This document shows, in pieces, positions 44,729 through 54,100 of a stretch of 64,000 nt of DNA. The notes beneath the pieces are model-generated. The model saw only the letters and a program-made list of their open reading frames with translations, made no database searches and had not been told where the DNA came from. A program made the translations under genes and the position numbers. This DNA comes from an uncultured Marinobacter sp. (GTDB taxonomy: Bacteria > Pseudomonadota > Gammaproteobacteria > Pseudomonadales > Oleiphilaceae), in NCBI RefSeq assembly GCF_946886895.1, contig NZ_CAMPJO010000001.1, forward strand, positions 310,001-374,000. The letters are read 5' to 3'. The stretch's first letter is position 1, and every line of letters begins with the position of its first letter.

Positions 44729-46171
44729 TCATACACCCGGCCCGCAATCGGTGCAGCCCTCCTCCGGCGCCGGGCCGATGCTGAGGTTACGGTTCAGATC
44801 TTTTAAGGCTGTTCGCAGCCCTTCTTCAATAACCGGATGATAAAACGGCATGTCCAGCATCTCGCTGACCGTCAGCCGCCGCTGGGCCGACCAGGCGAGC
44901 AGGTGGGCAACGTGTTCGGCCGCCGGACCAAACATTTCCGCGCCCATGAACAGGCCGCTGCCATGCTCGCCGTATACCCTGAGCAGGCCACGGTTCTTGC
45001 CGATAACGCGACTCCGGCCCTGATCCTCAAAGGACACCTCGCCCACGGCAAAACACCCGTTGCAACGATCGTCGACCTGACTGATGGTGAGCCCCACCGT
45101 GGCGATCTGCGGGTCGGTGAACACCACCGCCAGCGGCGTCCGCCGCAGGCCTGCGCGCACATCCGGGTAAGACGCGGCATTATCGCCGGCGATCCGGCCC
45201 TCGTCCGCCGCTTCGTGCAGCAACGGCAGGTTGTTATTGGCGTCACCGGCGATGAATACGTGGCTCTGGCCACAGCGCAGGGTATGGGGATCAAACAGCG
45301 GTGTCCCCTTTTCATCCAGCTCGATGTCCGCATTCTGGATATCCAGCCCATCGACATTGGGCCGGCGCCCGGTCGCCGCCAGCAGGTAATCAAACACCTC
45401 GGTTTTCTCGCCATCACGGCCATTGGCAAACGTAATGGCCACGCCATCGGCAACCCGTTCAACCTGTCTGACGTCTGCTTCCGGGTCCAGGGGGAACTCC
45501 TCATTGAAAGTTTTCAGGGCATAGTCGCGGATGGTGTCATCCTGGATCGGCCCCACGGCACCGCCAACCCCGAACATCCGCACCCGCACGCCGAGCCGGC
45601 TCAGGGCCTGCCCCAGTTCCAGACCAATCACACCCGGGCCAAAAACCGCCACCGAGCCCGGTAGATCCTGCCACTCGAAGATGTCGTCGTTGACCACCAG
45701 GCGATCCTTGGCCTCTTTCAGAAATCCGGGGATGTTTGGCCGGGAACCGGTGGCAATGATAATCCGCCGGGCATGAACCTCTGTCTCTTTGCCCACCACC
45801 AGCCGGTTCGGGCCGACGAACCGGGCATGGCCCATGAGCCGATGCGCTTCGGGGAATGTCTCCACCGAGCGGATCACGGAATCCACGAAGCGGTCCCGCT
45901 CGGACCGCACGCGCGCCATGACCCGCTTGCCATTGATTGTCACGCCGTTGGCAGACACACCGAAGAGCTCGCCGAGCCGCATCTGACTGGCATTGTCGGC
46001 CGCCGCAATCAGCAGTTTGCTGGGCATGCACCCGACCCTGGCACAGGTGGTTCCATACTGGCCTGCTTCAATCAGTACCACCTTGTCCGTGGCTTTGCGC
46101 ACGCGCTGATAGGCCACCATACCGGCGGTTCCGGTACCGATAATGGCTACGTCTGCTTCTTGCTTATCCAT
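44729..46171 (-). CDS. Dihydrolipoyl dehydrogenase family flavoprotein
   Basis: A 480-residue pyridine nucleotide-disulfide oxidoreductase. FAD motif VAIIGTGTAGMVAY (about residues 8-21), redox-active disulfide Cys43-Cys48 in GTTCARVGCMPSK, NAD motif SVAVFGPGVIGLELGQ (about 178-193), second FAD motif VFIAGDANNNLPLLHEAADEG and the C-terminal dimer motif with catalytic His-Glu, FYHPVIEEGL (about 446-455). It is separate from any 2-oxoacid dehydrogenase operon and is a standalone paralogue. The C-terminus carries an extra CTDC (Cys473/Cys476), unlike standard Lpd. Confidence 0.85.
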   Translation of the reverse strand: MDKQEADVAIIGTGTAGMVAYQRVRKATDKVVLIEAGQYGTTCARVGCMPSKLLIAAADNASQMRLGELFGVSANGVTINGKRVMARVRSERDRFVDSVIRSVETFPEAHRLMGHARFVGPNRLVVGKETEVHARRIIIATGSRPNIPGFLKEAKDRLVVNDDIFEWQDLPGSVAVFGPGVIGLELGQALSRLGVRVRMFGVGGAVGPIQDDTIRDYALKTFNEEFPLDPEADVRQVERVADGVAITFANGRDGEKTEVFDYLLAATGRRPNVDGLDIQNADIELDEKGTPLFDPHTLRCGQSHVFIAGDANNNLPLLHEAADEGRIAGDNAASYPDVRAGLRRTPLAVVFTDPQIATVGLTISQVDDRCNGCFAVGEVSFEDQGRSRVIGKNRGLLRVYGEHGSGLFMGAEMFGPAAEHVAHLLAWSAQRRLTVSEMLDMPFYHPVIEEGLRTALKDLNRNLSIGPAPEEGCTDCGPGV

Positions 46172-46344
46172 ACCACAGTCTCCTCACAGGCAGTCCCGGC
46201 CCTGGGAACAGGGGGAAGGATCGGCCGGGCCTGATCCCAGTATAGAAGCGGGGGCAAGTTTCACCTGCTCCGTGAAAAAAACACCGTTTGCGCCTACGCT
46301 GTGAGCGTTCTTCAGATAAAGGTGAACGTACCGGAGATGACAAC

Positions 46345-47016
46345 ATGCAGAATTACTGGCCGGAGTTTCTGACCGTCGCCCTGGTCCACTTGCTGGCAGT
46401 GGCAAGCCCGGGGCCCGATTTCGCCGTAATGCTCAGGCAGGCCCTCTTCCAGAGCCGGAGCAATGCCCTGCTGACCGCCCTCGGCGTTGGTGCCGGGATC
46501 CTGGTGCATGTCAGCTACTCGTTGCTGGGCATCGGCCTGCTGATCCAGCAATCCATCCTGCTGTTCAGTGTGCTCAAGGTGATGGGAGCGCTGTACCTCA
46601 CCTGGATTGCCATCCAGTGCTTGCGGGCCAGGGCCGGCGGTATTCATGTGGAGACGACGCCACAGACCCGTCAGTCCGGACTCGCGGCGCTTCGCCTGGG
46701 TTTTCTGACCAACGCCCTCAACCCCAAGGCAACCCTGTTCTTCGTATCGCTGTTCTCCGTGGTGATCAGCCCAGGCACACCCATTGCCCTGCAAGCCGGC
46801 TACGGCCTGTACATGGCCGTGGCGACCGGGCTCTGGTTTGCCATGGTGGCGGTTTTCTTCACCCTACCCCGAGTGCGCAGAGGCTTTAACCGCTTCGGTC
46901 ACTGGCTGGACCGATTCATGGGCGGCATTCTGCTGCTACTGGCCGGCCAGTTGCTGTTGTCTACAGTGAGCGGATCAGAGCCTCCGTCTGGGCCCACCCC
47001 AGGCACGGATCGGTAA
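46345..47016 (+). CDS. LysE/RhtB family exporter
   Basis: A 223-residue inner-membrane protein with six hydrophobic segments. The LysE motif is VASPGPDFAVMLRQAL near residues 21-36, with FLTNALNPKATLFFVSLF about residues 131-148. Members export amino acids or their analogues; the substrate is not assignable. ATG 46345 (MQNYWPEF) follows GGAG by 9 bases. Its last 56 bases overlap the convergent DAHP synthase gene, tail to tail. Confidence 0.88.
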   Translation: MQNYWPEFLTVALVHLLAVASPGPDFAVMLRQALFQSRSNALLTALGVGAGILVHVSYSLLGIGLLIQQSILLFSVLKVMGALYLTWIAIQCLRARAGGIHVETTPQTRQSGLAALRLGFLTNALNPKATLFFVSLFSVVISPGTPIALQAGYGLYMAVATGLWFAMVAVFFTLPRVRRGFNRFGHWLDRFMGGILLLLAGQLLLSTVSGSEPPSGPTPGTDR

Positions 47017-48013
47017 TCGAGCAGCCGTAACGCAAATCTTCGCCATCATCCTGACGGCCCGGTTGCAGGAAGCTCTCCAGCATGAGTCCGCGAATATGGT
47101 GGTTGCCGGCTCGGCGCTGGGCCATGACTTCCCGGGCAATCCCCAACTGACGCTCCGCCTGCTTGCAGGCATTATCGTGGCTGCAGTCCACCATCACGGC
47201 GGTTGACAGGCCGGCGTTGGCCAGCGCACTGATCGCCTGGTCAATGCTGCCGGCATCGTAGTTGGTGAGGCCCCGGCCACCCCGCAGAACCAGGTGCGTG
47301 TCCGGATTGCCTCCCGTGGTAATCATCACCGGCGCGCCGGTGGCCGACACCCCCAGATGGTGGTGAGGATGGGCGGCTGACTTCATGGCATTGGTGGCTA
47401 CGGCAATGCCGCCATCAGTGCCGTTCTTGAAACCGGTGGGCATCGGCAGGCCACTCACCATCTCCCGGTGAATCTGAGACTCGGTGGTGCGGGCCCCAAT
47501 GGCCGTCCAGCTCACCAGGTCGCCAAGGTAATCCATGGCCAATGGGCTCAGCGCTTCCGTCGCCAGGGGCAACCCCATAGCCGCCAGATTGAGAAGCAGA
47601 CGGCGGGAACGGCGCAGCCCCTGATTCAGATCACCAGCCCCGCTACGTTCGGGATCGTACAGCAGCCCCTTCCAGCCAACCGTGGTCCGGGGTTTTTCCA
47701 GGTAGGCCCGCATGACGATCAGGAAGCGGTCACTGACGTGATCGGCCAGCGCCTTGAGCTTCTCCCCGTACTCCAGGGCCGCCACCTCATCGTGGATAGA
47801 GCAGGGCCCCACCACCATCAGGGTCCTGTCATCGGTGCCCCGCAGGATCTGCCGGATCGCGTGCCTCTGTTCACTTACCCGACGTACGATAACGTCACTC
47901 GCCGGCAGTTGCTGTTTCAGCTCCGCCGGGGTCGGCAGAGCCACTTCCTGCCGATTCAGAGTCAAAGACTCCGCTGTCTGGCCTGTCAGTTCGGTGCTCA
48001 AGGGCATGTTCAT
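46961..48013 (-). CDS. 3-deoxy-7-phosphoheptulonate (DAHP) synthase, type I
   Basis: A 350-residue first enzyme of the shikimate pathway, joining PEP and erythrose-4-phosphate. Family motifs: VVGPCSIHD (about residues 68-76), MRAYLEKPRTTVGWKGL (about 100-116), IGARTTESQIHREMVSGL (about 172-189), GFKNGTDG (about 194-201) and the CSHDNACK metal-binding segment (about 259-266). Length equals E. coli AroG/F/H (348-356). ATG 48013 or 48007 are the likely starts. An aromatic-codon leader peptide and terminator hairpin lie upstream, so attenuation by aromatic aminoacyl-tRNA supply is expected. Which isozyme is unknown, so no symbol is given. Confidence 0.94.
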   Translation of the reverse strand: MNMPLSTELTGQTAESLTLNRQEVALPTPAELKQQLPASDVIVRRVSEQRHAIRQILRGTDDRTLMVVGPCSIHDEVAALEYGEKLKALADHVSDRFLIVMRAYLEKPRTTVGWKGLLYDPERSGAGDLNQGLRRSRRLLLNLAAMGLPLATEALSPLAMDYLGDLVSWTAIGARTTESQIHREMVSGLPMPTGFKNGTDGGIAVATNAMKSAAHPHHHLGVSATGAPVMITTGGNPDTHLVLRGGRGLTNYDAGSIDQAISALANAGLSTAVMVDCSHDNACKQAERQLGIAREVMAQRRAGNHHIRGLMLESFLQPGRQDDGEDLRYGCSITDPCLGWAQTEALIRSL

Positions 48014-48044
48014 GTCAGTGTTCCCGTTTCCCTGCGTCAGAATC

Positions 48045-48080
48045 AAAAAGCCCCGGCTGGGCTACCAGTCGGGGCTTTTT
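48045..48080 (-). terminator. Attenuator terminator upstream of DAHP synthase
   Basis: On the minus strand AAAAAGCCCCGACTGG - TAGC - CCAGCCGGGGCTTTTT: a 16-bp stem with one mismatch and a terminal U-run, lying 31 bases before the DAHP synthase start and 64 bases after the leader peptide stop. A second hairpin (GGCAGCC / GGCTGCC, about 48090-48117) lies between. Its position inside the leader fits a regulated attenuator rather than a gene-end terminator. Confidence 0.85.
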
Positions 48081-48144
48081 GAGTCCGGTGGCAGCCTGGG
48101 TTTTCTGCCGGGCTGCCTTCCTCGTTATTCGGTCGATGAAGATC

Positions 48145-48204
48145 CTATGGGCGGCCCCGGCTCTGGCTAAAATAAAAGCCATAACCAAACCACCAAAAAA
48201 ACAC
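48145..48204 (-). CDS. Aromatic-codon leader peptide of DAHP synthase
   Basis: A 19-codon frame from GTG 48204 that reads V-F-F-W-W-F-G-Y-G-F-Y-F-S-Q-S-R-G-R-P. Nine of its first twelve codons encode Phe, Trp or Tyr, the three end products controlling this pathway, which is far beyond chance. It ends 64 bases before the attenuator. The codons just after the aromatic run contain AGCCGGGGC, the same nine bases as the 3' arm of the terminator, so when a ribosome stalls on aromatic codons this segment could pair with the 5' arm and prevent termination. The frame is open further upstream without an ATG; the GTG start has only a weak GGCGGG site. It lies in the 356-base gap between the DAHP synthase start (48013) and the secretin-domain gene (48370); the rest of that gap holds the shared promoter area. 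Confidence 0.75.
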   Translation of the reverse strand: MFFWWFGYGFYFSQSRGRP

Positions 48205-48369
48205 AGCCGAACCCGCCGCGTTCAGTTTCTCACCGAAAGCTTGCAGAACATTCAATTGACAGGTCGAGTGTGTGGTCTTCATGCTTTCCAATATATACCC
48301 CCGGTTTTTCACTTGGCAACCCGCAGACCGGATTTTTTTGATATTTCCCAGTGAGGATGGACCCCGGAC

Positions 48370-49158
48370 ATGACTCAATCGCTTCGGCAGTATTCCGTGT
48401 TTCTGATACTCAGCCTGGCCGCAATCCTGCTTGCAACCCCCGCCCAGGCCCAGACAGAAGTCAGGACCTACAGCCTGGAAAACCGCCCGGCCGACGATGT
48501 TGCCGGCCAGATCCGGGAACTGTACCAGGGCGCCCCAATGACGGTCACCGCTCAAGGGCAGCAGTTGGTCGTGCGGGGCGAGCCCCGCTTACTGGATGAA
48601 ATCGGCACCCTGGTGGATACTCTGGACGTAGCCCCGGTGCAGATGCGGATTACCGTGCGCACCCGGGAAGACTTCGGCGGAAAACAGTCCGGCGGCGGAG
48701 TCACCACATCCGGCAACGGCGTGGGTGTCACCGTGGAGCGGCGTGAAATCAGCACGGGCAGCAGCCGGGAGCGCACGCTGATGATGCAGGATGGCCAGAC
48801 CGCACAGATCAGCTCCGGCCAGATCCGCACACTGCCCTTCGCCATTCAAGGGGGCCGCAACCCGGCCGCCCTACTGGAGCAGGTGGAAACCCGGAGCGGA
48901 TTCCTGGTCAGCCCCCGGAAGATCTCGGATCAATCCATTGATCTGAGCATTGTGTCTTTTGAAGAGGATCCCGCGCAGTTGGAAGGCTACCAGACCGAGG
49001 CCCTGATCACCCAGAGGCGGGTCAAACCGGGGCAATGGGTATCGCTGGGGAGCACCTCCACCCAAACCGCTGACAGCCATGCCGGGTTGGTCTACCGGGC
49101 CAACAGCAGTCAGTCACAGAGCCACAGTTTCGAAGTTCGGGTGGAACTTCTTCCCTGA
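48370..49158 (+). CDS. Secretin N-domain-like periplasmic protein
   Basis: A 262-residue protein with a signal peptide (residues 1-27, cleavage after TPAQA). The mature N-terminus EVRTYSLENRPADDVAGQIRELY (first 16: EVRTYSLENRPADDVA) and LVVRGEPRLLDEIGTLVDTLD resemble the NolW-like/N1 domains of secretins, followed by a beta-rich region with a TLMMQDGQTAQISSGQ strand-turn segment (about 138-153). It lacks the pore-forming secretin domain. It could be a secretin fragment protein or a pilotin-like partner; no secretion cluster is nearby. Convergent with the DnaJ-domain gene. Confidence 0.65.
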   Translation: MTQSLRQYSVFLILSLAAILLATPAQAQTEVRTYSLENRPADDVAGQIRELYQGAPMTVTAQGQQLVVRGEPRLLDEIGTLVDTLDVAPVQMRITVRTREDFGGKQSGGGVTTSGNGVGVTVERREISTGSSRERTLMMQDGQTAQISSGQIRTLPFAIQGGRNPAALLEQVETRSGFLVSPRKISDQSIDLSIVSFEEDPAQLEGYQTEALITQRRVKPGQWVSLGSTSTQTADSHAGLVYRANSSQSQSHSFEVRVELLP

Positions 49159-49185
49159 GCCACGGCACTGGCCGGGATAAGGGGG

Positions 49186-49677
49186 CTACCCCCGTCGCCG
49201 GGCCAGCAGCACCTGTTTCGCCTCGTTGATCCGGGCCGCCAGGTAATCGTTACCGCCCCGGTCAGGATGGAGTTTCTGAATCAGCCGCCGATGAGCCATG
49301 ATAATGTCTTCGTCCGGGCAGTCGTCGGCAACCCCGAGGATGTCGCAGGCTTCCTTTACCGACATGCTGTCGCTGGCCTGGCGCCCGGAAGGGGGCTGAC
49401 GCTCGGCCCGGGCCTGGCCAGCGCCGAACAGGCGGCTGAGCACCGGCGCGAATTTCAGTAACACGGGCAGTTTCCGCAACAGGGGGATCAACGCCGCCAC
49501 CGCTGCCGTGAGTACATGCACCCGACCGGTCAACACCATGAATAGCAACAGGGCACCGGCGATCACCAGGACAACCTTCCAGGTTGCTGCCTTCTTGCGC
49601 TCGGGAGACAGTGCACCCCATTGCTTCAGTATCACAAACACCGCGGCAGCCAGTGCGATTCCCAGAATCCACTGCAT
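49186..49677 (-). CDS. Membrane-anchored J-domain protein
   Basis: A 163-residue protein with N-terminal membrane segments (about residues 3-18 and 30-48, maybe a third near 52-65) and a C-terminal J domain (about 105-163) with HPD at 137-139 in KLHPDRGGND. The type-III J-protein layout with the domain on the cytosolic side suggests that it recruits DnaK to the membrane. ATG 49677 (MQWILGIAL) is taken; an upstream start adds 15 unrelated residues. Confidence 0.85.
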   Translation of the reverse strand: MQWILGIALAAAVFVILKQWGALSPERKKAATWKVVLVIAGALLLFMVLTGRVHVLTAAVAALIPLLRKLPVLLKFAPVLSRLFGAGQARAERQPPSGRQASDSMSVKEACDILGVADDCPDEDIIMAHRRLIQKLHPDRGGNDYLAARINEAKQVLLARRRG

Positions 49678-50045
49678 AATTGATCCCCAGACCCTTAATG
49701 ATCGTAATTCTGTCATTGGCATAGCTTACTATGCCAGTATTGCATCACGATTCGCGGCCCGTCCGAATGCATGCGGGGCCCGAGGCGAGGCGCCTCCCAA
49801 AAATGTTGGAGGCCCGGGATGGCCGGAAACAAGCAAACAGGGAATCTGCGCAGTAGAAACCCCTACAACCCGGTGACAACCCACACCCGTATTTTGTAGG
49901 ATGCTATTCTTTGGGAAACGTGAATATTTCCCGTATTTCAACAGTCTGTTGTAAAGCAAGAGATCGGCAAGGGATCGCAGATCACCAGCCTCCCTATAGA
50001 ATCTTGCCCCATAAAAACCGGACCCAGAATTCCAGGACCTGAACT
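49678..50045. other. Intergenic region between the J-domain gene and the RND operon
   Basis: 368 bases without a gene. It holds a solo copy of the palindromic-repeat core at 49804-49834 and an AT-rich part (about 49895-50000) where the RND operon promoter must lie; no consensus promoter or palindromic operator for a local repressor is evident. Confidence 0.6.
49804..49834 (+). repeat. Solo, armless copy of the palindromic-repeat core
   Basis: TGTTGGAGGCCCGGGATGGC continuing with CGGAAACAAGC matches the first 31 bases of the core in the element at 62758-62871 (62788-62818) with two or three differences. GGCC-CGGGAT-GGCC keeps the GGA loop. The second half is replaced by AAACAGGGAATCTG, which again has GGA. 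No complementary 28-base arms flank it. Confidence 0.7.
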
Positions 50046-51146
50046 ATGCGTACCGCTTCCCGCTTCCTGATTGTCATCATTTTCCTCGGCGTCGCACTCG
50101 GTGGCATCTTTGGCTACAAGTTCTACCAGTTCGGCCAGATGCAGGAGCAGATGTCCCAACCCCAACCGCCCACCCTCATTTCGGCAACCAAAGCCCGGAC
50201 GGAACGCTGGACTCCGGCCATCAAGGCGGTGGGCAGCATTAAAGCCGTAAATGGCATCGAAGTCGCCAACGAGGTCCCGGGCGTCATTGAGAGTATCAAT
50301 TTCGAATCCGGTGACACGGTCAAACAGGGCGATGTGCTAATTCGACTGAATGCCGCCATCGATGAGGCCGCCCTGCGCACTCGCCGGGCCGAAGCCCAAC
50401 TGGCGAAGCAGGAATTCGAACGGGTCTCTGATCTGCTACCGAAACGGGCAGTATCCCAGTCGCAGTACGACGAAGCCAAGGCAAACCTCGATGCAGCCAT
50501 TTCCAGGGTGAGCGAGGCCGAAGCGCGGCTTGGCAAAAAAATCATCCGGGCACCGTTCGATGGGACACTGGGTATCCGGATGGTCGATCAGGGCGAGTAC
50601 ATTCCCACCGGCACTCCGATTGTTGAAATCAATATGCTGAATCCGATCTACGTCGATTACACCCTGTCTGAAAAAAATCTACCGAACGTGGCTACGGGCT
50701 ACCCGGTGGTGGCCACGGTAGCGGCGGTTCCGGAACAGACGTTTGAAGGCGAGGTCAGCGCCATCAATACGTCGGTCAACCCGGAAACTCGTACCGTGCG
50801 GATTCGCGCCACTCTGGACAACCCTGAAAGCCAGCTTCGTCCAGGCATGTTCGCAACCATCCAGACCCGGCAACCGAAAGATAACGAGGTGGTGACAGTG
50901 CCGCGCACGGCCATTTCCTACAACACCTATGGCGACTTCGTGTTTGTGGTTGAACAGAACGACAACGGTGATCTGGTGGTAAACCGACGCACGATTACCA
51001 CCGGGGAAACCCGAGACGCCCGAGTCGCGGTGCTGTCTGGCCTGAAGGCCGGCGAAACCGTGGTTGCAAAGGGTCTGCTTCGTCTGCGGGCCGGCCAGAA
51101 GGTCGAGATCCAGAAAGACGAGCAACCGCAGGAGGCGTCTGAGTAA
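50046..51146 (+). CDS. RND efflux periplasmic adaptor (membrane fusion protein)
   Basis: A 366-residue HlyD/AcrA-type adaptor with an N-terminal membrane anchor (about residues 7-27). Order of domains: lipoyl half (VPGVIESINFESGDTVKQGD, about 80-99), coiled-coil hairpin (about 105-160, ARLGKKIIRAPFDGTLG closing it), beta-barrel (VDYTLSEKNLP) and membrane-proximal domain. It links the inner-membrane pump to an outer-membrane channel. Its last base is the first of the pump gene. No outer-membrane factor is in the operon, so a TolC-like protein encoded elsewhere is needed. Confidence 0.92.
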   Translation: MRTASRFLIVIIFLGVALGGIFGYKFYQFGQMQEQMSQPQPPTLISATKARTERWTPAIKAVGSIKAVNGIEVANEVPGVIESINFESGDTVKQGDVLIRLNAAIDEAALRTRRAEAQLAKQEFERVSDLLPKRAVSQSQYDEAKANLDAAISRVSEAEARLGKKIIRAPFDGTLGIRMVDQGEYIPTGTPIVEINMLNPIYVDYTLSEKNLPNVATGYPVVATVAAVPEQTFEGEVSAINTSVNPETRTVRIRATLDNPESQLRPGMFATIQTRQPKDNEVVTVPRTAISYNTYGDFVFVVEQNDNGDLVVNRRTITTGETRDARVAVLSGLKAGETVVAKGLLRLRAGQKVEIQKDEQPQEASE

Positions 51147-54100
51147 TGCGATTCACCGACATTTTTATCCACCGTCCCGTCCTGGCGACGGTGATCAGCC
51201 TGCTGATACTGCTGCTGGGCGCCCGGGCGGCCATGGAAATGGAAATCCGGCAGTACCCTGAGCTGGAAAGCACCACGGTTACCGTTACCACGGCTTACCC
51301 CGGCGCCAGTTCGGACCTGATCAAGGGATTTATTACCACACCCCTGCAACAGGCCATCGCCGAAGCCAGTGGTATTGATTACCTGACCTCCACCAGCTCC
51401 CAGGGTACCTCTACCATCGAAGCCAAGATGGAGCTCAACTACGACGCCAATGCGGCACTCGCGGAAATCCAGGCGAAGGTGGCCAGCCAGCGAAACGTGC
51501 TACCCGCCGAGGCCCAGGACCCGGTTATCACCTCCACTACCGGGGATTCCACGGCGCTGATGTACATCGCCTTTTACAGTGAAGAACTGGCAGTTCCCCA
51601 GATCACCGACTATCTCACCCGAGTGATTCAACCCAAGCTGCAGGCCCTTTCCGGCGTGGGTAAGGCCCGCCTGTTTGGCCGCGAGTTCGCCCTGAGGGTA
51701 TGGCTGGATCCGGAGCGGCTGGCGGCGGTGGACATGACACCTCAGGAAGTGATTGCCAAACTCCGCGCCAACAACTATCAGGCGGCGGTCGGCAACACCA
51801 AGGGTACCTACACTGAAATCAGCATGACCAGCGACACCGACGTGGCCGATCCGGACAAGTTCCGCAACCTCGTGGTCAAGCAGTTTGAAGGCTCCCAGAT
51901 CCGCCTCCAGGACATCGCACGGGTCGAGCTCGGTTCCCAGACCTACGATCAACTGGCCCTGTACAAGGGACAGCCGGCCACTTATGTCGCCATTGAACTG
52001 GCGCCGGGTGCCAACCCGCTGACCGTGGCCGGGTTGGTCAAAGCAGAGCTGCCGGGAATCCGTGAGCAATTGCCGTCAGGCCTGAAGGCGCGTCTCGCTT
52101 ACGACGCGTCAGACTTCATCGAAAACTCCATCAGCGAGGTGATCAAGACTCTGCTGGAAGCCTTGGTCATCGTACTGGTGGTGGTATTCCTGTGCCTGGG
52201 TTCCATGCGGGCCGCCATTGTACCGTCAGTGGCGGTGCCCCTGTCCCTGATCGGGGGCGCCTTCATCATGCTGGCCTTCGGCTTTTCGCTGAACCTGCTG
52301 ACGCTACTGTCCATGGTGCTGGCCATCGGCCTGGTGGTGGATGACGCCATCATCGTCGTGGAAAACGTGCACCGGCACATCGAGGAGGGCGAATCCCGCT
52401 TCCAGGCCGCCATCAACGGCGCCCGGGAGATGGCCGTTCCCATCATCGCCATGACCACCACGCTGGTGGCGGTGTACGCCCCGATCGGTTTCATGGGTGG
52501 CCTGGTCGGTTCCCTGTTCACCGAATTCGCCTTCACCCTGGCCGGTGCCGTGGTGATTTCCGGCATCGTGGCTCTGACTCTGTCGCCCATGCTGTCAGGC
52601 AAGGTGCTCAAACCCCATGGCAATCCGGGCCGGTTCGAGCAACTGGTGGAACGCACCTTTAACGGGCTCGCCAACGGCTACAAATCGGCCTTGACGTCGC
52701 TGATGCAGACCAAATCCGTGGTGGTGTTCTTTGCCGTGGTCGTTCTTGGCTCTATCTACTTCATGGTGATGATGAGCCAGAGTGAGCTGGCGCCCACGGA
52801 AGACCAGGGGATCCTGTTCTACCAGGGACTCGGACCGCAGACCTCGACCCTGAAGTACCTGCAGGAACACGGTGACGAGATCCAGAACCGCATGTCGACG
52901 GTGCCGGGCTACGAAGAAGACTTCATGATCATTGGCATCACCAGCCCGAACGCGGTGTTTGGTGGCTTCAAGATGGCGCCCTGGAGCGAACGGGAGATGT
53001 CCCAGTTTGAGGTCCAGCCCAAGCTGGCCGCCGAGCTGAGCAAGGTAACCGGCCTGCAAACCGCGGTATTCCCCCGTCCGTCGCTGCCCGGCTCCGGTGG
53101 CGGCCTGCCCTTCCAGTTCGTTATCACCACCGGTAACAGCTACGAGCAACTGAACCAGGTGGCCGACGACCTGCTGGGCAAGGCCATGGCCAGCGGTAAC
53201 TTCATGTTCCTGCAGAAGTCCATCAACTTCGACCGGCCCATTACCCGCATCAACGTGGACCGGGATCGCGTCGCGGACCTGGGCCTGTCCATGCAGGACA
53301 TCGGCCAGACCCTGTCGAGCATGCTCGGTGGCGGTTATATCAACCGCTTCAATATGGAAGGCCGGTCGTATCAGGTAATCCCCCAGGTCGACCAGCAATT
53401 CCGTCTGGACGAGCAGAAGCTGAACGACTACCAGATCCGCGCTGACAACGGTGAGTTGGTGCCGCTGGGCAGCGTGGTGAGCTTCACCCACGACGTTGAA
53501 CCGTCGAACCGGACCCAGTTCAACCAGCAGAACTCCCTGACCCTTCAGGGGGTTGTCATGCCAGGCGTGGCCGCGGGCACTGCCATGGATTACATGGAAA
53601 AGACCGCCGCCGAGGTCTTCCCGCAAGGCTTCAGCTACGACTACACCGGCCAGAGCCGGCAGTTGGCAACCCAGGGTAGTGCCCTGGTCGTGACCTTCTT
53701 CCTGTCGCTGCTGGTAATCTACCTGGTACTGGCGGCTCAGTTTGAAAGCTGGCGCGATCCGTTCATCATCCTGGTCTCGGTCCCCATGTCTGTGGCCGGT
53801 GCCATGACGTTCATCGTGCTCGGCTTCGCCACCATGAACATCTACACTCAGGTGGGGCTGATCACGCTGATCGGGGTGGTGTCCAAAAACGGCATCCTGA
53901 TTGTCGAGTTTGCCAACCAGTTGCAGAAAGATCGCGGGCTGAACAAGTTCGAGGCGGTGATTGAAGCGGCTGCGATCCGGTTACGGCCAATCATCATGAC
54001 CTCCCTGGCACTGATCTTCGCCATGGTGCCGCTGCTGATTGCCATTGGCCCGGGCGCGGAAAGCCGCTTTGCCATCGGTCTGACCATCAGCGCCGGCCTG

